Shown here piece after piece: positions 1 through 8,096 of a DNA stretch of 33,972 nt. The notes beneath the pieces are model-generated. The model was not told the origin of the DNA. It did no database searches and saw only the letters and a program-made list of their open reading frames with translations. How positions within the stretch are numbered: position 1 is the first letter of the stretch; the number at the start of each line of letters is the position of its first letter. The stretch is from Rhodospirillales bacterium. Lineage in GTDB: Bacteria > Pseudomonadota > Alphaproteobacteria > Acetobacterales > Acetobacteraceae. Where the stretch lies: NCBI GenBank assembly GCA_017304945.1, contig JAFKLG010000116.1:1-33972 (forward strand), read 5' to 3'. A program made the translations under genes and the position numbers.

Positions 1-201
1 ACCGATTTCTCCTGGTACACCAAGCGCGCGATCCTGGCGGCGATCTTCACCGCCACGATGCTCTACTGGCTCAACGACGCCGGCGAGGACGACACCGCAA
101 CCCTCGCCTTCCTCGACCGCCGCCTCGCCGCGCTCGGGCGCACCGCCCGCCTCCGCCATCGGGCGGAAGCGGTCCTGGGGCGGTTCCGGCCCGCCGCCTG
201 A
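1..201 (+). CDS. COQ9 family protein, C-terminal fragment (5' end outside window)
   Basis: The reading frame is open from base 1 and stops at TGA 199–201, giving the last 66 residues. It begins TDFSWYTKRAILAAIFTAT and continues with LYWLNDAGED and AFLDRRLAALG. The WYTKR...YWL.D...FLDRR pattern is typical of the C-terminus of COQ9 family proteins, lipid-binding helical proteins that support ubiquinone biosynthesis. The start lies outside the window, so length and upstream context cannot be judged. The stop codon sits inside a GC-rich 21-base direct repeat that recurs 56 bases downstream. Confidence 0.8.
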   Translation, partial: TDFSWYTKRAILAAIFTATMLYWLNDAGEDDTATLAFLDRRLAALGRTARLRHRAEAVLGRFRPAA

Positions 202-268
202 GCCGCCGCCGCGCTCGCCCGCCCCCGCCGCCCCCGCCGCCCCGCCGCGCCGCCTGAGCCGCCGCCGC
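192..268. repeat. 21-base direct repeat in GC-only low-complexity spacer
   Basis: Bases 192–212 and 248–268 are identical over 21 bases (begin CGCCGCCTGAGCC). The first copy contains the stop codon of the COQ9-family gene. The DNA between them is a run of CCG/CCC units with almost no A or T. It looks like a slippage-generated duplication in the 236-base spacer before the next gene; no function is evident. Confidence 0.6.
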
Positions 269-437
269 TGCCCGCTCGCCCCACCGCGTCCTCAACTGGC
301 GCGGCGGGGTGGGTGGCGGACGCAGGGCACCGCGTCGCGCCGATTGGAGCGGAGCGGCGTCGCGCGAGTGGTCCTATGATTTCCCCCTGATACGCCCAGA
401 ATGATCGGACCAATCTCCAGGCTCAGGAGCCGGCCCG

Positions 438-1205
438 ATGACCGACAGCCCGCAAACCGACAGCCCCCAGCCCGACAGCGCCCTCGCGGGAACCAGCGGC
501 GATCGCTACCCGATCACCCCGCGCAATCGGGTGCGCCGCAAGCCGGATCGCGGCCGGTTCGACAAGGCCACCGTCTACGACATCCTCGACGGCGCCATGG
601 TCGCCCATATCGCCTACGTCATCGACGGCCAGCCCTACTGCACGCCCACCGGCCTGTGGCGCGAAGGGGATCGGCTGTACTGGCACGGCTCCTCCGCCAG
701 CCGGATGATCCGCGCCCAGGCGCAGGGATTGCCGGTCTGCGTGACGGTCACCCATCTCGACGCCATCGTCCTCGCCCGCAGCGGCTTCCATCACTCGGTC
801 AACTATCGCTCCGTGATGGCCTACGGCACCACGCGGCGGGTCGACGACCCGGCGGAGAAGACGGCGGCGCTCGACGGGTTCATCGACCGGTTCTTCCCTG
901 GCCGCTCCCGCGAGATCCGCCAGGCGACCGCGCAGGAGATCAAGGCGACCACCTTCATCGCCATGGACATCGAGGAGGCGTCGGGGAAGATCCGCTCGAC
1001 CCATGTTTCGGACGACGAGGCCGACTACACGCTTCCGGTCTGGGCCGCACGGATCCCGGTGACGCAGGTCGTGGGCGAGGCGGAACCCTGCCCGCGACAG
1101 CTTCCGGACATTCCGGTGCCGCCCGGCATGCAGATCTACCGCCCCGGCCGCCGCCTCGACGAGGTGCTGCAGGAGGCCGCGCGAATGGTCTATGCCGAGG
1201 GGTAG
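438..1205 (+). CDS. Pyridoxamine 5'-phosphate oxidase-like FMN-binding protein
   Basis: The protein has 255 residues. An N-terminal low-complexity stretch (about 1–25) precedes a split-barrel flavin-binding domain. Characteristic pieces are the ILDGAMVAHIAYVIDGQPYC strand pair, GLWREGDRLYWHGSSASRM (the usual phosphate-binding HGS element), and VCVTVTHLDAIVLARSGFHHS with the following NYRSVMAYG. This arrangement matches the Pyridox_ox_2 type of flavin-nucleotide-binding proteins, whose substrates are generally unknown; I do not infer true PdxH activity. ATG 438 follows AGGAG at 425–429 with 8-base spacing, which supports this start. The gene converges on the histidine kinase gene downstream. 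Confidence 0.85.
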   Translation: MTDSPQTDSPQPDSALAGTSGDRYPITPRNRVRRKPDRGRFDKATVYDILDGAMVAHIAYVIDGQPYCTPTGLWREGDRLYWHGSSASRMIRAQAQGLPVCVTVTHLDAIVLARSGFHHSVNYRSVMAYGTTRRVDDPAEKTAALDGFIDRFFPGRSREIRQATAQEIKATTFIAMDIEEASGKIRSTHVSDDEADYTLPVWAARIPVTQVVGEAEPCPRQLPDIPVPPGMQIYRPGRRLDEVLQEAARMVYAEG

Positions 1206-1284
1206 GGTTCGTCCAAGCGGATCAGACCGATCGAGCCACGCCGTCACGCTGGACCAGCGGGCTGGGGGCGGTCCGCGCGACGGG

Positions 1285-1302
1285 GCGGCGGGTGACCGCC
1301 GC
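1285..1302. terminator. GC hairpin between convergent genes
   Basis: A perfect 7-base-pair stem (1285–1291 with 1296–1302) closes a GTGA loop in the 96-base gap between the rightward flavin-binding gene and the leftward kinase. It touches the kinase stop codon (TAG on the minus strand, 1302–1304). No U tract follows on either strand, so a bidirectional terminator role is only suggested. Confidence 0.35.
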
Positions 1303-3692
1303 TACCCGCGCATCGCCGACCGGACGGAGCGCAGCAGCGCGGCGCCCGAGTAGGGCTTGGTCACCACCGCGTCTCCCGGAGTCAGCACGGTGGGGGCCAG
1401 TGCGTCGGTCATGCCGGTGACGTAGACGACCGACAGCCGCGGGTGCCGCAGCCGCGCCCGCCGCGCCAGCTCCGTCCCCGACATGACGGGCATCGCGTAG
1501 TCCACCAGCAGCACGCTGACACGGCCATCGGCCAGCAGCGCCAGCGCCTCCGCCCCGCTCGCGGCCTCGCGCACCTTGTAGCCGGCCTCGTGCAGCATCT
1601 CGACGGCGATCCGCCGCACGTCCGGCTCGTCATCGACGACCAGCACGGTCCCCCAATGCGGTTCGGCCCGTTCGGGCGCCGCGGCCCGCCCGCTCTCCTC
1701 CTCCGCCGGCAGTTCCGCGCGGGGCAGGAACACCTCCACCGTGGTGCCTTTGCCCAACTGGCTCCTCAGCCGCGCCGTGCCGCCGAACTGGGCGGCCAGC
1801 CCGTAGACCTGGGCGAGGCCGAGGCCGCTGCCCTTGCCGACGTCCTTGGTGGTGAAGAAGGGCTCGAACGCGTGCTCCAGCACGTCGGGCGGCATCCCCG
1901 ACCCGTTGTCGGCAACCCGGATCACCACGTAGTCGTCGCGCGGCAGTTCCGCCGGCAAGGCCGGGTCCCGCGCCGGGACGTTCTCGGTCGAGATGCGGAT
2001 CCAGCCGCCCTCCGGCATCGCGTCGCGCGCGTTGATCGCGAGGTTGAGCAGCATGAGTTCGAGCTGGGTGGGATCGCTGCGCGACGGCCACAGCGCCGGG
2101 TCCAGCGTCATCTCCACCTGCACGAGGCCGCCCAGGCTGCGCTGCAGCAGCTCCGCCATGCCGCTGATCACGGCATTCGCGTCCACCGCCTGGGGCGAGA
2201 GGTTCTGCCGCCGCGCATAGGCGAGCAACTGCTGGGTCAGCTCGCCGCCACGTCGCGCCGCGCGCATCGCCGCGGCGGCTCGCCGCTCCGCCCGATCGTC
2301 CGGGGCGGTGGCGTGCAGCATCTCCAGGTTGCCCAGGATCGCGGTGAGCAGGTTGTTGAAATCATGCGCGATGCCGCCGGTGAGCTGGCCGATCGCCTCC
2401 ATCTTCTGGGCCTGGCGAAGCTGCGCCTCGATCCGGCGCATCTCGGTCAGGTCGATCGCGGTGAGCAGGATGTTCTGCACGCTGGCGTCGTCGTCGAGCA
2501 GCGGCACCAGGAAGCACCGCCGGGTCGCCTCGCCCGCCGGCAGTTCGGCCGTGTATTCGTACTCGACCTTGGCGCGCAGTTCGACCACCCGGCGGCAATG
2601 CTCCATGGTGAGCGCGGCATGTTCGGGTGACAGCGCCTCCTCCAGCGAGCGTCCGATCACCGCCTCCCGCGTGTAGCCGGCATGGCGCACCCAGGACGGG
2701 TTCACGTCCTCGATCCGCACCCGGCCATCGGCGGTGACGCTGAGGAAGGCGAGATCCACCGGGGCATTGGCGAAGATCGCCGCGTTCCGCTCGCGGGAGC
2801 GCTGCAGGGCGGCGACGGTGTCGCGCAGCGCCTGGGTGCGTTGCGCCACCCGGCGTTCCAGCGCCTCCTCGGCGCGCTTGCGGTCGGTGATGTCGATGTT
2901 GATGCCGATCATGCGGCCCGGCGCCCCGGCGGCGTTGGGCAGGACGTTGCCACGCGTGAGCAGCCAGCGCACGCCGCCATCCGGGTGCTGGATGCGGAAC
3001 TCGAACCCGAACGGGGCGATGACCCGGCTGTTCGCCTGGGCGGCCGCATCGGCCGCGGCGCGGTCGTCCGGATGCAGCGCGGTCAGCCAGAGCCCGTACG
3101 GATCATCGGTTCGACCCTCCGCCTCCGGCCGGCCCATCAGGACGAACATCTGGGAGGACCAGACGATGCGGCCGGTCTCCAGGTCCCAGTCCCAGGTCCC
3201 TATGCCGGCGGCCTCCTGCGCGAGACGGAGATGCGCCTCGCTCGCCCGCAGGGTCTCTTCGGCGCGGCGGCGCTCGCTGATATCGCGCCAGTAGACCGTC
3301 ACCCCGTCCTTGAACGGCGTGACCGTGGCCCGCACCCATACCCCGTTGATCGGCGATGGCGCCTCGAACGTCAGCACCCGCTGCTCCGCGCGGCAGGCGC
3401 GGATCGCTTCCTCGTTGCGGGTGCCGCGCAGCGACGGGAAACTGTCCCAGAGCACCTGGCCGCGCACCTCCTCGAAGGAGGAACGCCAGAATGCGAGCGC
3501 GCGGCGGTTGGCATAGGTCACCCGCCACGCGCTATCGAGCGCGTAGAACGCCTCTCCCATGCTCTCCAGGATCGCGCGTGCGTCGTCTGACAGATCCGCC
3601 CCGGATCCGGCGAGCCCCTCGGTGCTCTCGAGAGCGATCGGCCCCTCTCCTGCGCAAGTCCCGGCCATGTCACGCGAAGGCCGGTGGGACAC
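1302..3692 (-). CDS. PAS-domain hybrid sensor histidine kinase with C-terminal receiver
   Basis: The protein has 796 residues and no convincing membrane segment, so it is probably a cytosolic sensor. Three PAS domains lie at about 35–145, 150–275 and 300–425, with a short coiled coil between the second and third. The HisKA H-box GGIAHDFNNLL places the phospho-acceptor at His443. The ATPase part has N-box NLAINARDAMPEGG, DNGSGMPP, and FFTTKDVGKGSGLGL. A receiver domain occupies about 680–796, with VVDDE acids, phospho-acceptor Asp731 (VDYAMP) and a conserved KP. The start used is GTG 3692; ATG 3668 is in frame and possible, and neither has a strong ribosome site. No dedicated response regulator adjoins it, so output is probably by phosphorelay or its own receiver. 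Confidence 0.93.
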   Translation of the reverse strand: MSHRPSRDMAGTCAGEGPIALESTEGLAGSGADLSDDARAILESMGEAFYALDSAWRVTYANRRALAFWRSSFEEVRGQVLWDSFPSLRGTRNEEAIRACRAEQRVLTFEAPSPINGVWVRATVTPFKDGVTVYWRDISERRRAEETLRASEAHLRLAQEAAGIGTWDWDLETGRIVWSSQMFVLMGRPEAEGRTDDPYGLWLTALHPDDRAAADAAAQANSRVIAPFGFEFRIQHPDGGVRWLLTRGNVLPNAAGAPGRMIGINIDITDRKRAEEALERRVAQRTQALRDTVAALQRSRERNAAIFANAPVDLAFLSVTADGRVRIEDVNPSWVRHAGYTREAVIGRSLEEALSPEHAALTMEHCRRVVELRAKVEYEYTAELPAGEATRRCFLVPLLDDDASVQNILLTAIDLTEMRRIEAQLRQAQKMEAIGQLTGGIAHDFNNLLTAILGNLEMLHATAPDDRAERRAAAAMRAARRGGELTQQLLAYARRQNLSPQAVDANAVISGMAELLQRSLGGLVQVEMTLDPALWPSRSDPTQLELMLLNLAINARDAMPEGGWIRISTENVPARDPALPAELPRDDYVVIRVADNGSGMPPDVLEHAFEPFFTTKDVGKGSGLGLAQVYGLAAQFGGTARLRSQLGKGTTVEVFLPRAELPAEEESGRAAAPERAEPHWGTVLVVDDEPDVRRIAVEMLHEAGYKVREAASGAEALALLADGRVSVLLVDYAMPVMSGTELARRARLRHPRLSVVYVTGMTDALAPTVLTPGDAVVTKPYSGAALLRSVRSAMRG

Positions 3693-3829
3693 ACGTTAGA
3701 AGTGCCGGCTCCGGGAGGAAATCCGCCACATTATTCATCACGGTATAGTGTGCCCGGTGCGGCTTCGACGCGCCGCCCACGGCCCGCGCGCGGTGGCCGT
3801 GGCGACGCGGCGGCTGCGATCGCCGCGGG

Positions 3830-4372
3830 TCAGCGCACCGAGGTGATGGCGTTGCGGTTCTGCGCCCAGGCGGCCGGTGTGGAAGCGGGATCGATCGGGC
3901 GGGACTTGCCGTAGCTGATCGTCTCGATGCGTGAGCGGTCGATGCCGTGCGCGACCAGGTAGTCGCGATCCGCATTGGCGCGTCGCTGCCCGAGGGCGAG
4001 GTTGTATTCCTCGGTGCCGCGCTCGTCGCAATTGCCGGCCACCCAGATGCGGACGGCCGGGTTCTGTTGCAGCCACTGCGCCTGCTTGTCGAGCGTTTCC
4101 CGCGCCTGGGCGTTGGGCGTGCTCTGGTCGGTGTCGAAGAAGATGCGGTCGCCGGCGGACTGCACCAGATCCTCCTGCGAGCCGGGAGCCGCGCGGCCGG
4201 CCGCGCCGGCGCCGGCGCCGTAGGCGCCACCGGCACCATACGCTCCGGCGCCATTCGCACCCGCGGCGCCCGCGCCGGCGCCGGCACCGGCACCATTGGC
4301 GCTGCCGTTGTCGGAAGAGCAGGCGGCCAACAGCATGAGGCCGGCGAGGCAGGCGGCGATCCTGGGAGACAT
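3830..4372 (-). CDS. pal: Peptidoglycan-associated lipoprotein (Pal/OmpA family)
   Basis: The protein has 180 residues. A signal peptide ends in a lipobox LLAAC with Cys18 as the lipidated residue. A striking Gly/Ala/Asn/Tyr linker follows at about 27–62, then an OmpA-like peptidoglycan-binding domain (about 68–180). The motif GNCDERGTEEYNLALGQRRA carries Asp116 and the Arg residues that contact diaminopimelate. The family anchors the outer membrane to peptidoglycan with the Tol system. ATG 4372 is preceded by AAGGA with 7-base spacing and by no plausible signal peptide further upstream, which fixes this start. tolQRAB genes are not adjacent, unlike the common tol–pal operon, so it may be a second Pal-like protein or a relocated pal. 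Confidence 0.88.
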   Translation of the reverse strand: MSPRIAACLAGLMLLAACSSDNGSANGAGAGAGAGAAGANGAGAYGAGGAYGAGAGAAGRAAPGSQEDLVQSAGDRIFFDTDQSTPNAQARETLDKQAQWLQQNPAVRIWVAGNCDERGTEEYNLALGQRRANADRDYLVAHGIDRSRIETISYGKSRPIDPASTPAAWAQNRNAITSVR

Positions 4373-4483
4373 GACGAGAATCCTTGCGCTGAAGCGGCGA
4401 ATCGGCGGGCCGGAAGCGCGCGCCTTATACGACCGATTTCCGCCGCGCCGCCATCCGCCGCGACGACCGCTCCGCATCTCGGG

Positions 4484-5440
4484 TCAACTGCTGCCGATCA
4501 GGATGCCGGTCGCGAACACGAGCGCGCCGCCGAACGCCACCTGGAACGCGGCCGAGATCGGCGGTGTGTCCATGTAGCGCCAGCGCACCCAGGAGATCAC
4601 CGCCAGTTCCAGGATCACCACGGCGATCGCGACCACGGTCGCCGTCCAGAAATTCGGGATGAGGTAGGGGAGCGTGTGGCCGATGCCGCCCGCGGTGGTC
4701 ATCAGCCCGCAAATGCCGCCGCGGATCAGCGGCGCGCCGCGGCCGGTGAGGCTGCCATTGTCCGACAGCGCCTCGGCGAAGCCCATCGAAATGCCGGCGC
4801 CGATCGAGGACGCGAGGCCGACCACGAAGGCTTCCCACGTATTGCCGCTGGCGAAGGCCGCGGCGAACACCGGGGCGAGGGTGGAGACCGACCCGTCCAT
4901 CAGCCCGGCGAGACCCGGCTGGATGAAGCGCAGCACGAAGGCATGGCGGGCGTGCTGGTCCTCGCGCTCCTTCACGTTCTCGGGCAGGTTCTTCGCCCGC
5001 AGCCCTTCCGCCATGTGCTCGTGCGCGACCTCCGCCTCGGCGAGGTCGCCCAGCAGCTTGCGGATCGAGACGTCGGTGCTGCGTTCGGCGGCGCGGCGGT
5101 AGAAGTGGGAGGTCTCCTCCTCCATCGTCTCGGCGAGGTTGCGCACGGCCTCGAGGTTCAGCGGATAGACCTGCCAGACCGGCTTGTGCTGGATGAAGCC
5201 GCGCACGTCCTGGCGTCGGATCAGCGGGATGTGCTCACCGAACTTCTCCCGATAGAGCTCGAGCAGGCGGCGGCGATGCTCGTTCTCCTCCGCCGCCATG
5301 GCGGAGAACATGGCGGCGCTGCCAGGATATTCGCTGCGGAGACCTTCGGCGATGTCGAGATAGATTCGGCCGTCCTCTTCCTCATTGGCGATGGCCAGGG
5401 CAAGGACCTCTCGTTCCGAGAGTTCGGAGAAGTTGCGCAT
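4484..5440 (-). CDS. mbfA: Membrane-bound ferritin MbfA (ferritin-like + VIT1/CCC1 iron exporter)
   Basis: The protein has 318 residues. An N-terminal ferritin-like (rubrerythrin-type) four-helix domain at about 5–155 carries Glu20 plus ExxH pairs Glu52/His55, Glu109/His112 and Glu137/His140, the usual di-iron ligands. A linker containing HARHAFVLRFIQPG leads into a VIT1/CCC1-type membrane domain (about 175–318) with the GLMDGSVSTLAPVFAAA signature and several hydrophobic helices ending FATGILIG. This fusion is the architecture of MbfA from Bradyrhizobium and Agrobacterium, an inner-membrane iron exporter that helps iron and peroxide tolerance and is controlled there by Irr. The upstream 88 bases contain an AT-rich patch unlike the surrounding DNA. 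There is no obvious Shine–Dalgarno before ATG 5440. Confidence 0.92.
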   Translation of the reverse strand: MRNFSELSEREVLALAIANEEEDGRIYLDIAEGLRSEYPGSAAMFSAMAAEENEHRRRLLELYREKFGEHIPLIRRQDVRGFIQHKPVWQVYPLNLEAVRNLAETMEEETSHFYRRAAERSTDVSIRKLLGDLAEAEVAHEHMAEGLRAKNLPENVKEREDQHARHAFVLRFIQPGLAGLMDGSVSTLAPVFAAAFASGNTWEAFVVGLASSIGAGISMGFAEALSDNGSLTGRGAPLIRGGICGLMTTAGGIGHTLPYLIPNFWTATVVAIAVVILELAVISWVRWRYMDTPPISAAFQVAFGGALVFATGILIGSS

Positions 5441-5470
5441 GGCGCCAATGTGGCCGAACCGTGTGAAGCG

Positions 5471-5498
5471 TCAAGTTATGTTCGTAATGATGCAAACG
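5471..5498 (-). promoter_or_regulatory. AT-rich patch upstream of mbfA, candidate promoter/operator
   Basis: This 28-base stretch is over half A+T within strongly GC-rich surroundings and lies 31–58 bases upstream of the mbfA start. On the plus strand it contains TTATGTTCGTAATGATGCAA, which has a short imperfect dyad (TTA...TAA). It does not match an ICE box or a Fur box cleanly. The position suits an iron-responsive promoter. Confidence 0.3.
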
Positions 5499-5528
5499 CC
5501 TCTCAGGATCACACTCGGCCGGACGCTG

Positions 5529-6482
5529 TCATTCGTAGTACTCCCAGGTCGGGACGGGCCGGATCATTTCGCCGAGATTTGGCAACTTGTAGTAGCTGCT
5601 GGCGACCCCACCGAGTTCGCGATGCGGCTCGATCCCACGCTTCTCCGCGTCGGAGAACCAGTGCGGCATCGAGGTCGCCGGGCAGTAATGCGTCACGCAG
5701 GCCATGCGGCTGCGACCCAGCGGCGGCGTGCGCGGATGGCTGCGATGCACGAGATCGGCCGTCCAGAAGAACACGTCGCCCTTGCGCGCGAGCAGCCGGT
5801 GATAGGGAAGCTGCCGCTCCTCGCAGGCGCGCTCGAGCTGCGCGCCATAGGCGTCGCCGGGGGTCTCGCCGTCATGATGCTTGCGGCCGTTGGCGAAGAT
5901 CCAATGCGGCAGCCGGTGGCTGCGGTCGTAGAAGGCGAGCTCCCCGGTGCCTTCGACGATGTCCTCGAGCGCGATCCAGGTCGCCGCCAGCAGCATCGGC
6001 GAGTCGACCACGACATGCGCGGTGTCCTGGTGCCAGCCGTGGCCGTTGCTCTGCTGGAACAGCACCTGCTGGAAGGCGAGCGGCTTCGCCTGGAATACGA
6101 GCGAGAGGAAGCGGGCGATGCGGGGATGCAGGCAGACCTCGCGGGCGCTGCGCAGGTTCACGTAGGGATCGAAGATGCTGTTGTGCGTGTCCGGCTTCGC
6201 CCCCATCAGGCGCTTCTGCCGGCCGTGCTCGAAATCGGTGCTGACGAAGTAGCCGGGCTTCTCGTGCAGCGCGCGCACGTCCGACACCAGCGCGTCGATG
6301 GTCGCCGCGTCGATCGCCTTGTTCCACACCAGCCAGCCATGGTCGATGAAATGCGCGAGGTCGCCGGCTTCCGTGTCGGTCACCGCGCCGGTGGCGTAGA
6401 GGCCGCGTAGCCGGTCCATTGCGTCCGGCGTGTCGGTCCACAGGGTCGGCAGGCGGAGGGTCGGGTCGAATCCGGCGGGCAT
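5529..6482 (-). CDS. Phytanoyl-CoA dioxygenase (PhyH)-family Fe(II)/2-oxoglutarate oxygenase
   Basis: The protein has 317 residues with a jelly-roll oxygenase core at about 95–285. The HxD metal motif appears as GHGWHQDTAH (His151, Asp153). The distal histidine lies in DLVHRSHPRT (His246), and Arg257 or Arg259 downstream is suitably placed for 2-oxoglutarate. These are the complete Fe(II)/2-oxoglutarate ligands of the PhyH family, which hydroxylates very varied small molecules, so the substrate cannot be named. The gene reads leftwards between cca and mbfA, with 81- and 88-base gaps. No clear ribosome site precedes ATG 6482, and an internal start is possible though less likely. Confidence 0.87.
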   Translation of the reverse strand: MPAGFDPTLRLPTLWTDTPDAMDRLRGLYATGAVTDTEAGDLAHFIDHGWLVWNKAIDAATIDALVSDVRALHEKPGYFVSTDFEHGRQKRLMGAKPDTHNSIFDPYVNLRSAREVCLHPRIARFLSLVFQAKPLAFQQVLFQQSNGHGWHQDTAHVVVDSPMLLAATWIALEDIVEGTGELAFYDRSHRLPHWIFANGRKHHDGETPGDAYGAQLERACEERQLPYHRLLARKGDVFFWTADLVHRSHPRTPPLGRSRMACVTHYCPATSMPHWFSDAEKRGIEPHRELGGVASSYYKLPNLGEMIRPVPTWEYYE

Positions 6483-6563
6483 CGGGGTCTCACGCGGGCC
6501 GTTGTCCGTCCTTCATACCCGCAGGCGCCGTGCCCGACAGCCGCTTTCGCGCGGCACGCCGGC

Positions 6564-7769
6564 TCATGCGCCGGTCGAGGTGTCCGCGCGACGTCGCAGC
6601 TCCGCGCGGCAGGCCGCCGCATCGGCGCGGCAGCCGCCCGCCAGCCACCACGCGCGCACCTCGCGCAGCAGGGCCCCGACGCGAGGGCCGGGTGGCAGGC
6701 CCGCGGCGACGGCATCGCGCCCCGACAGCGGGAACACCGGCCGCGGCATCGCGCGCAGTCGGTCGCGCAGTGCGCGCCAGGGAGCGCTGCCGTCGCCCGC
6801 CAGCCAGCTCCGGTCCAGCAGGGTGGCGGTGGGCGTGTCGGCGAGCAGCCGGCGCAGCGCGTCGTCGTCCATCTCGGGCCGTGGCGATGGGCCGGCGCGG
6901 GCCGCCGTCACCCGGTCCCGCTCGGCGGTCGCGAGCTTGAGCCGGGTCGCGGCCGCGAGCGGATCGCCTTCGAGCAGCGCGGCGAAGCGCAGCAGCGGGT
7001 CGGGGGGCGCGCCGGCCGCGACCAGCCGCTCCACCCCGGCCGGATCCGCGCCTTCCGGCAGCACGGCTGCGAGCACGCCGAGGTCGCGCATGAGGGCGAG
7101 CGAGGCGCGGGGATCGGGGGCGGCGAGGATGCGCGAGAGTTCGTTCCACACCCGCTCGACCGACAGGCGGTGGAGGTCGGGCACCGCGGCGCGCAGCGCG
7201 GCGGCGAGCGCCGGATCGGGCGGCGTCGTCGCGTAGCGCGCGTAGAACCGGAAATAGCGCAGCACGCGCAGCCGGTCCTCGGCGATGCGGGCGACCGGGT
7301 CGCCGACGAAGTTCAGGCGGCCGGCGCGCAGGTCGGCGATGCCGCCGAAGAAGTCCCAGACGGCGCCGTCGCGGGTCATCGACATGGCGTTGATCGTGAA
7401 GTCCCGCCGCGCGGCATCGGCGCGCCAATCGTCGGTGAAGGCGACCACGGCGTGGCGCCCGTCGGTCTCCACGTCCCGCCGGAGGGTGGTCACCTCGAAG
7501 CCCTGGCCATCCCGCACCGCGGTGATCGTGCCGTGCGCGATTCCGGTCGGCACCGCCTTGATTCCGGCCGCGGCGAGCGCGGCGCTCACCGCCTCGGGGG
7601 AGAGTGGGGTGGCGATATCGACATCCGCCACCGGCTGGCCGGCGAGCGCGTCGCGCACCGCCCCGCCCACCACGCGGCTGCCGGGCAGCGCATCCAGCAC
7701 CGCGGCGAGCGCCGGGGCGCGCAGAAACCCGGGTGGCGGATCGAGATGCAGCGCGGGCGCGTCGCTCAT
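6564..7769 (-). CDS. cca: CCA tRNA nucleotidyltransferase (class II) / poly(A) polymerase family
   Basis: The protein has 401 residues. The nucleotidyltransferase head shows SRVVGGAVRDAL, the catalytic pair DVDIAT (Asp49, Asp51), and RRDFTINAM for ribose and template recognition. The KLATAERDRVTAA helical region belongs to the C-terminal body. It adds or repairs the 3' CCA end of tRNAs. The reading frame is open for another 81 codons upstream, but that part is Arg-rich frame shadow. ATG 7769 shares an ATGA overlap with the stop of the DUF6111 gene and begins a normal-length protein, so the two are translationally coupled. Confidence 0.92.
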   Translation of the reverse strand: MSDAPALHLDPPPGFLRAPALAAVLDALPGSRVVGGAVRDALAGQPVADVDIATPLSPEAVSAALAAAGIKAVPTGIAHGTITAVRDGQGFEVTTLRRDVETDGRHAVVAFTDDWRADAARRDFTINAMSMTRDGAVWDFFGGIADLRAGRLNFVGDPVARIAEDRLRVLRYFRFYARYATTPPDPALAAALRAAVPDLHRLSVERVWNELSRILAAPDPRASLALMRDLGVLAAVLPEGADPAGVERLVAAGAPPDPLLRFAALLEGDPLAAATRLKLATAERDRVTAARAGPSPRPEMDDDALRRLLADTPTATLLDRSWLAGDGSAPWRALRDRLRAMPRPVFPLSGRDAVAAGLPPGPRVGALLREVRAWWLAGGCRADAAACRAELRRRADTSTGA

Positions 7770-8008
7770 CTTGGGGCGCCATGGCCGGGCACGATGGCGC
7801 CGTCTTCGAGATGCGGCGGGACGTAGGTCGCGCCTGGTGGCAGCGTGTCGTCTCCGCTCATCCAGGCCAGCGACACGGCGAGAACCAGCAGCGCGAGGCA
7901 GGCGGCGATCATCAGGCCGCGCGACGGTCCGCGCGGCAGCGCCAGGCGCCAGGCCAGGAACAGCGCGAAGGGCAGCAGGAACAGGGCGAATTCGACCAGC
8001 CGCAGCAC
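7766..8008 (-). CDS. DUF6111-like small inner-membrane protein
   Basis: The protein has 80 residues from GTG 8008. The N-terminus VLRLVEFALFLLPFALFLAW is a strong membrane helix, and a second helix follows at about residues 32–50 (LMIAACLALLVLAVSLAW). The tail is PPGATYVPPHLEDG. Two helices with a conserved-looking YVPPHLEDG C-terminus are what I recall for DUF6111 of alphaproteobacteria, encoded beside cca and the Nudix gene. Function is unknown. A longer frame to 8056 exists but adds a charged segment before the first helix. The stop overlaps the cca start by 4 bases. Confidence 0.72.
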   Translation of the reverse strand: MLRLVEFALFLLPFALFLAWRLALPRGPSRGLMIAACLALLVLAVSLAWMSGDDTLPPGATYVPPHLEDGAIVPGHGAPR

Positions 8009-8096
8009 GCAACGATCCTTATTTGACGTATGTCGACGGCGCGTCCGGCCGCCCACGCCCGCGCCGGTCCCCAGGCGGCGGGACCCTTCGCCGGCA

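Noticed and set aside
375..380. TATGAT as a -10 box for the flavin-binding protein gene
   Set aside because: No -35-like hexamer lies at suitable spacing, so a promoter cannot be supported beyond one hexamer.
5471..5498. Clear ICE (Irr) box upstream of mbfA
   Set aside because: The sequence has only a 3-base dyad and no match to the known ICE consensus halves, so it is kept only as an AT-rich candidate region.
6490..7782. 430-codon minus-strand open frame across the cca gene
   Set aside because: It is an Arg/Ala-rich frame shadow of cca, which has all its catalytic motifs in the neighbouring frame.
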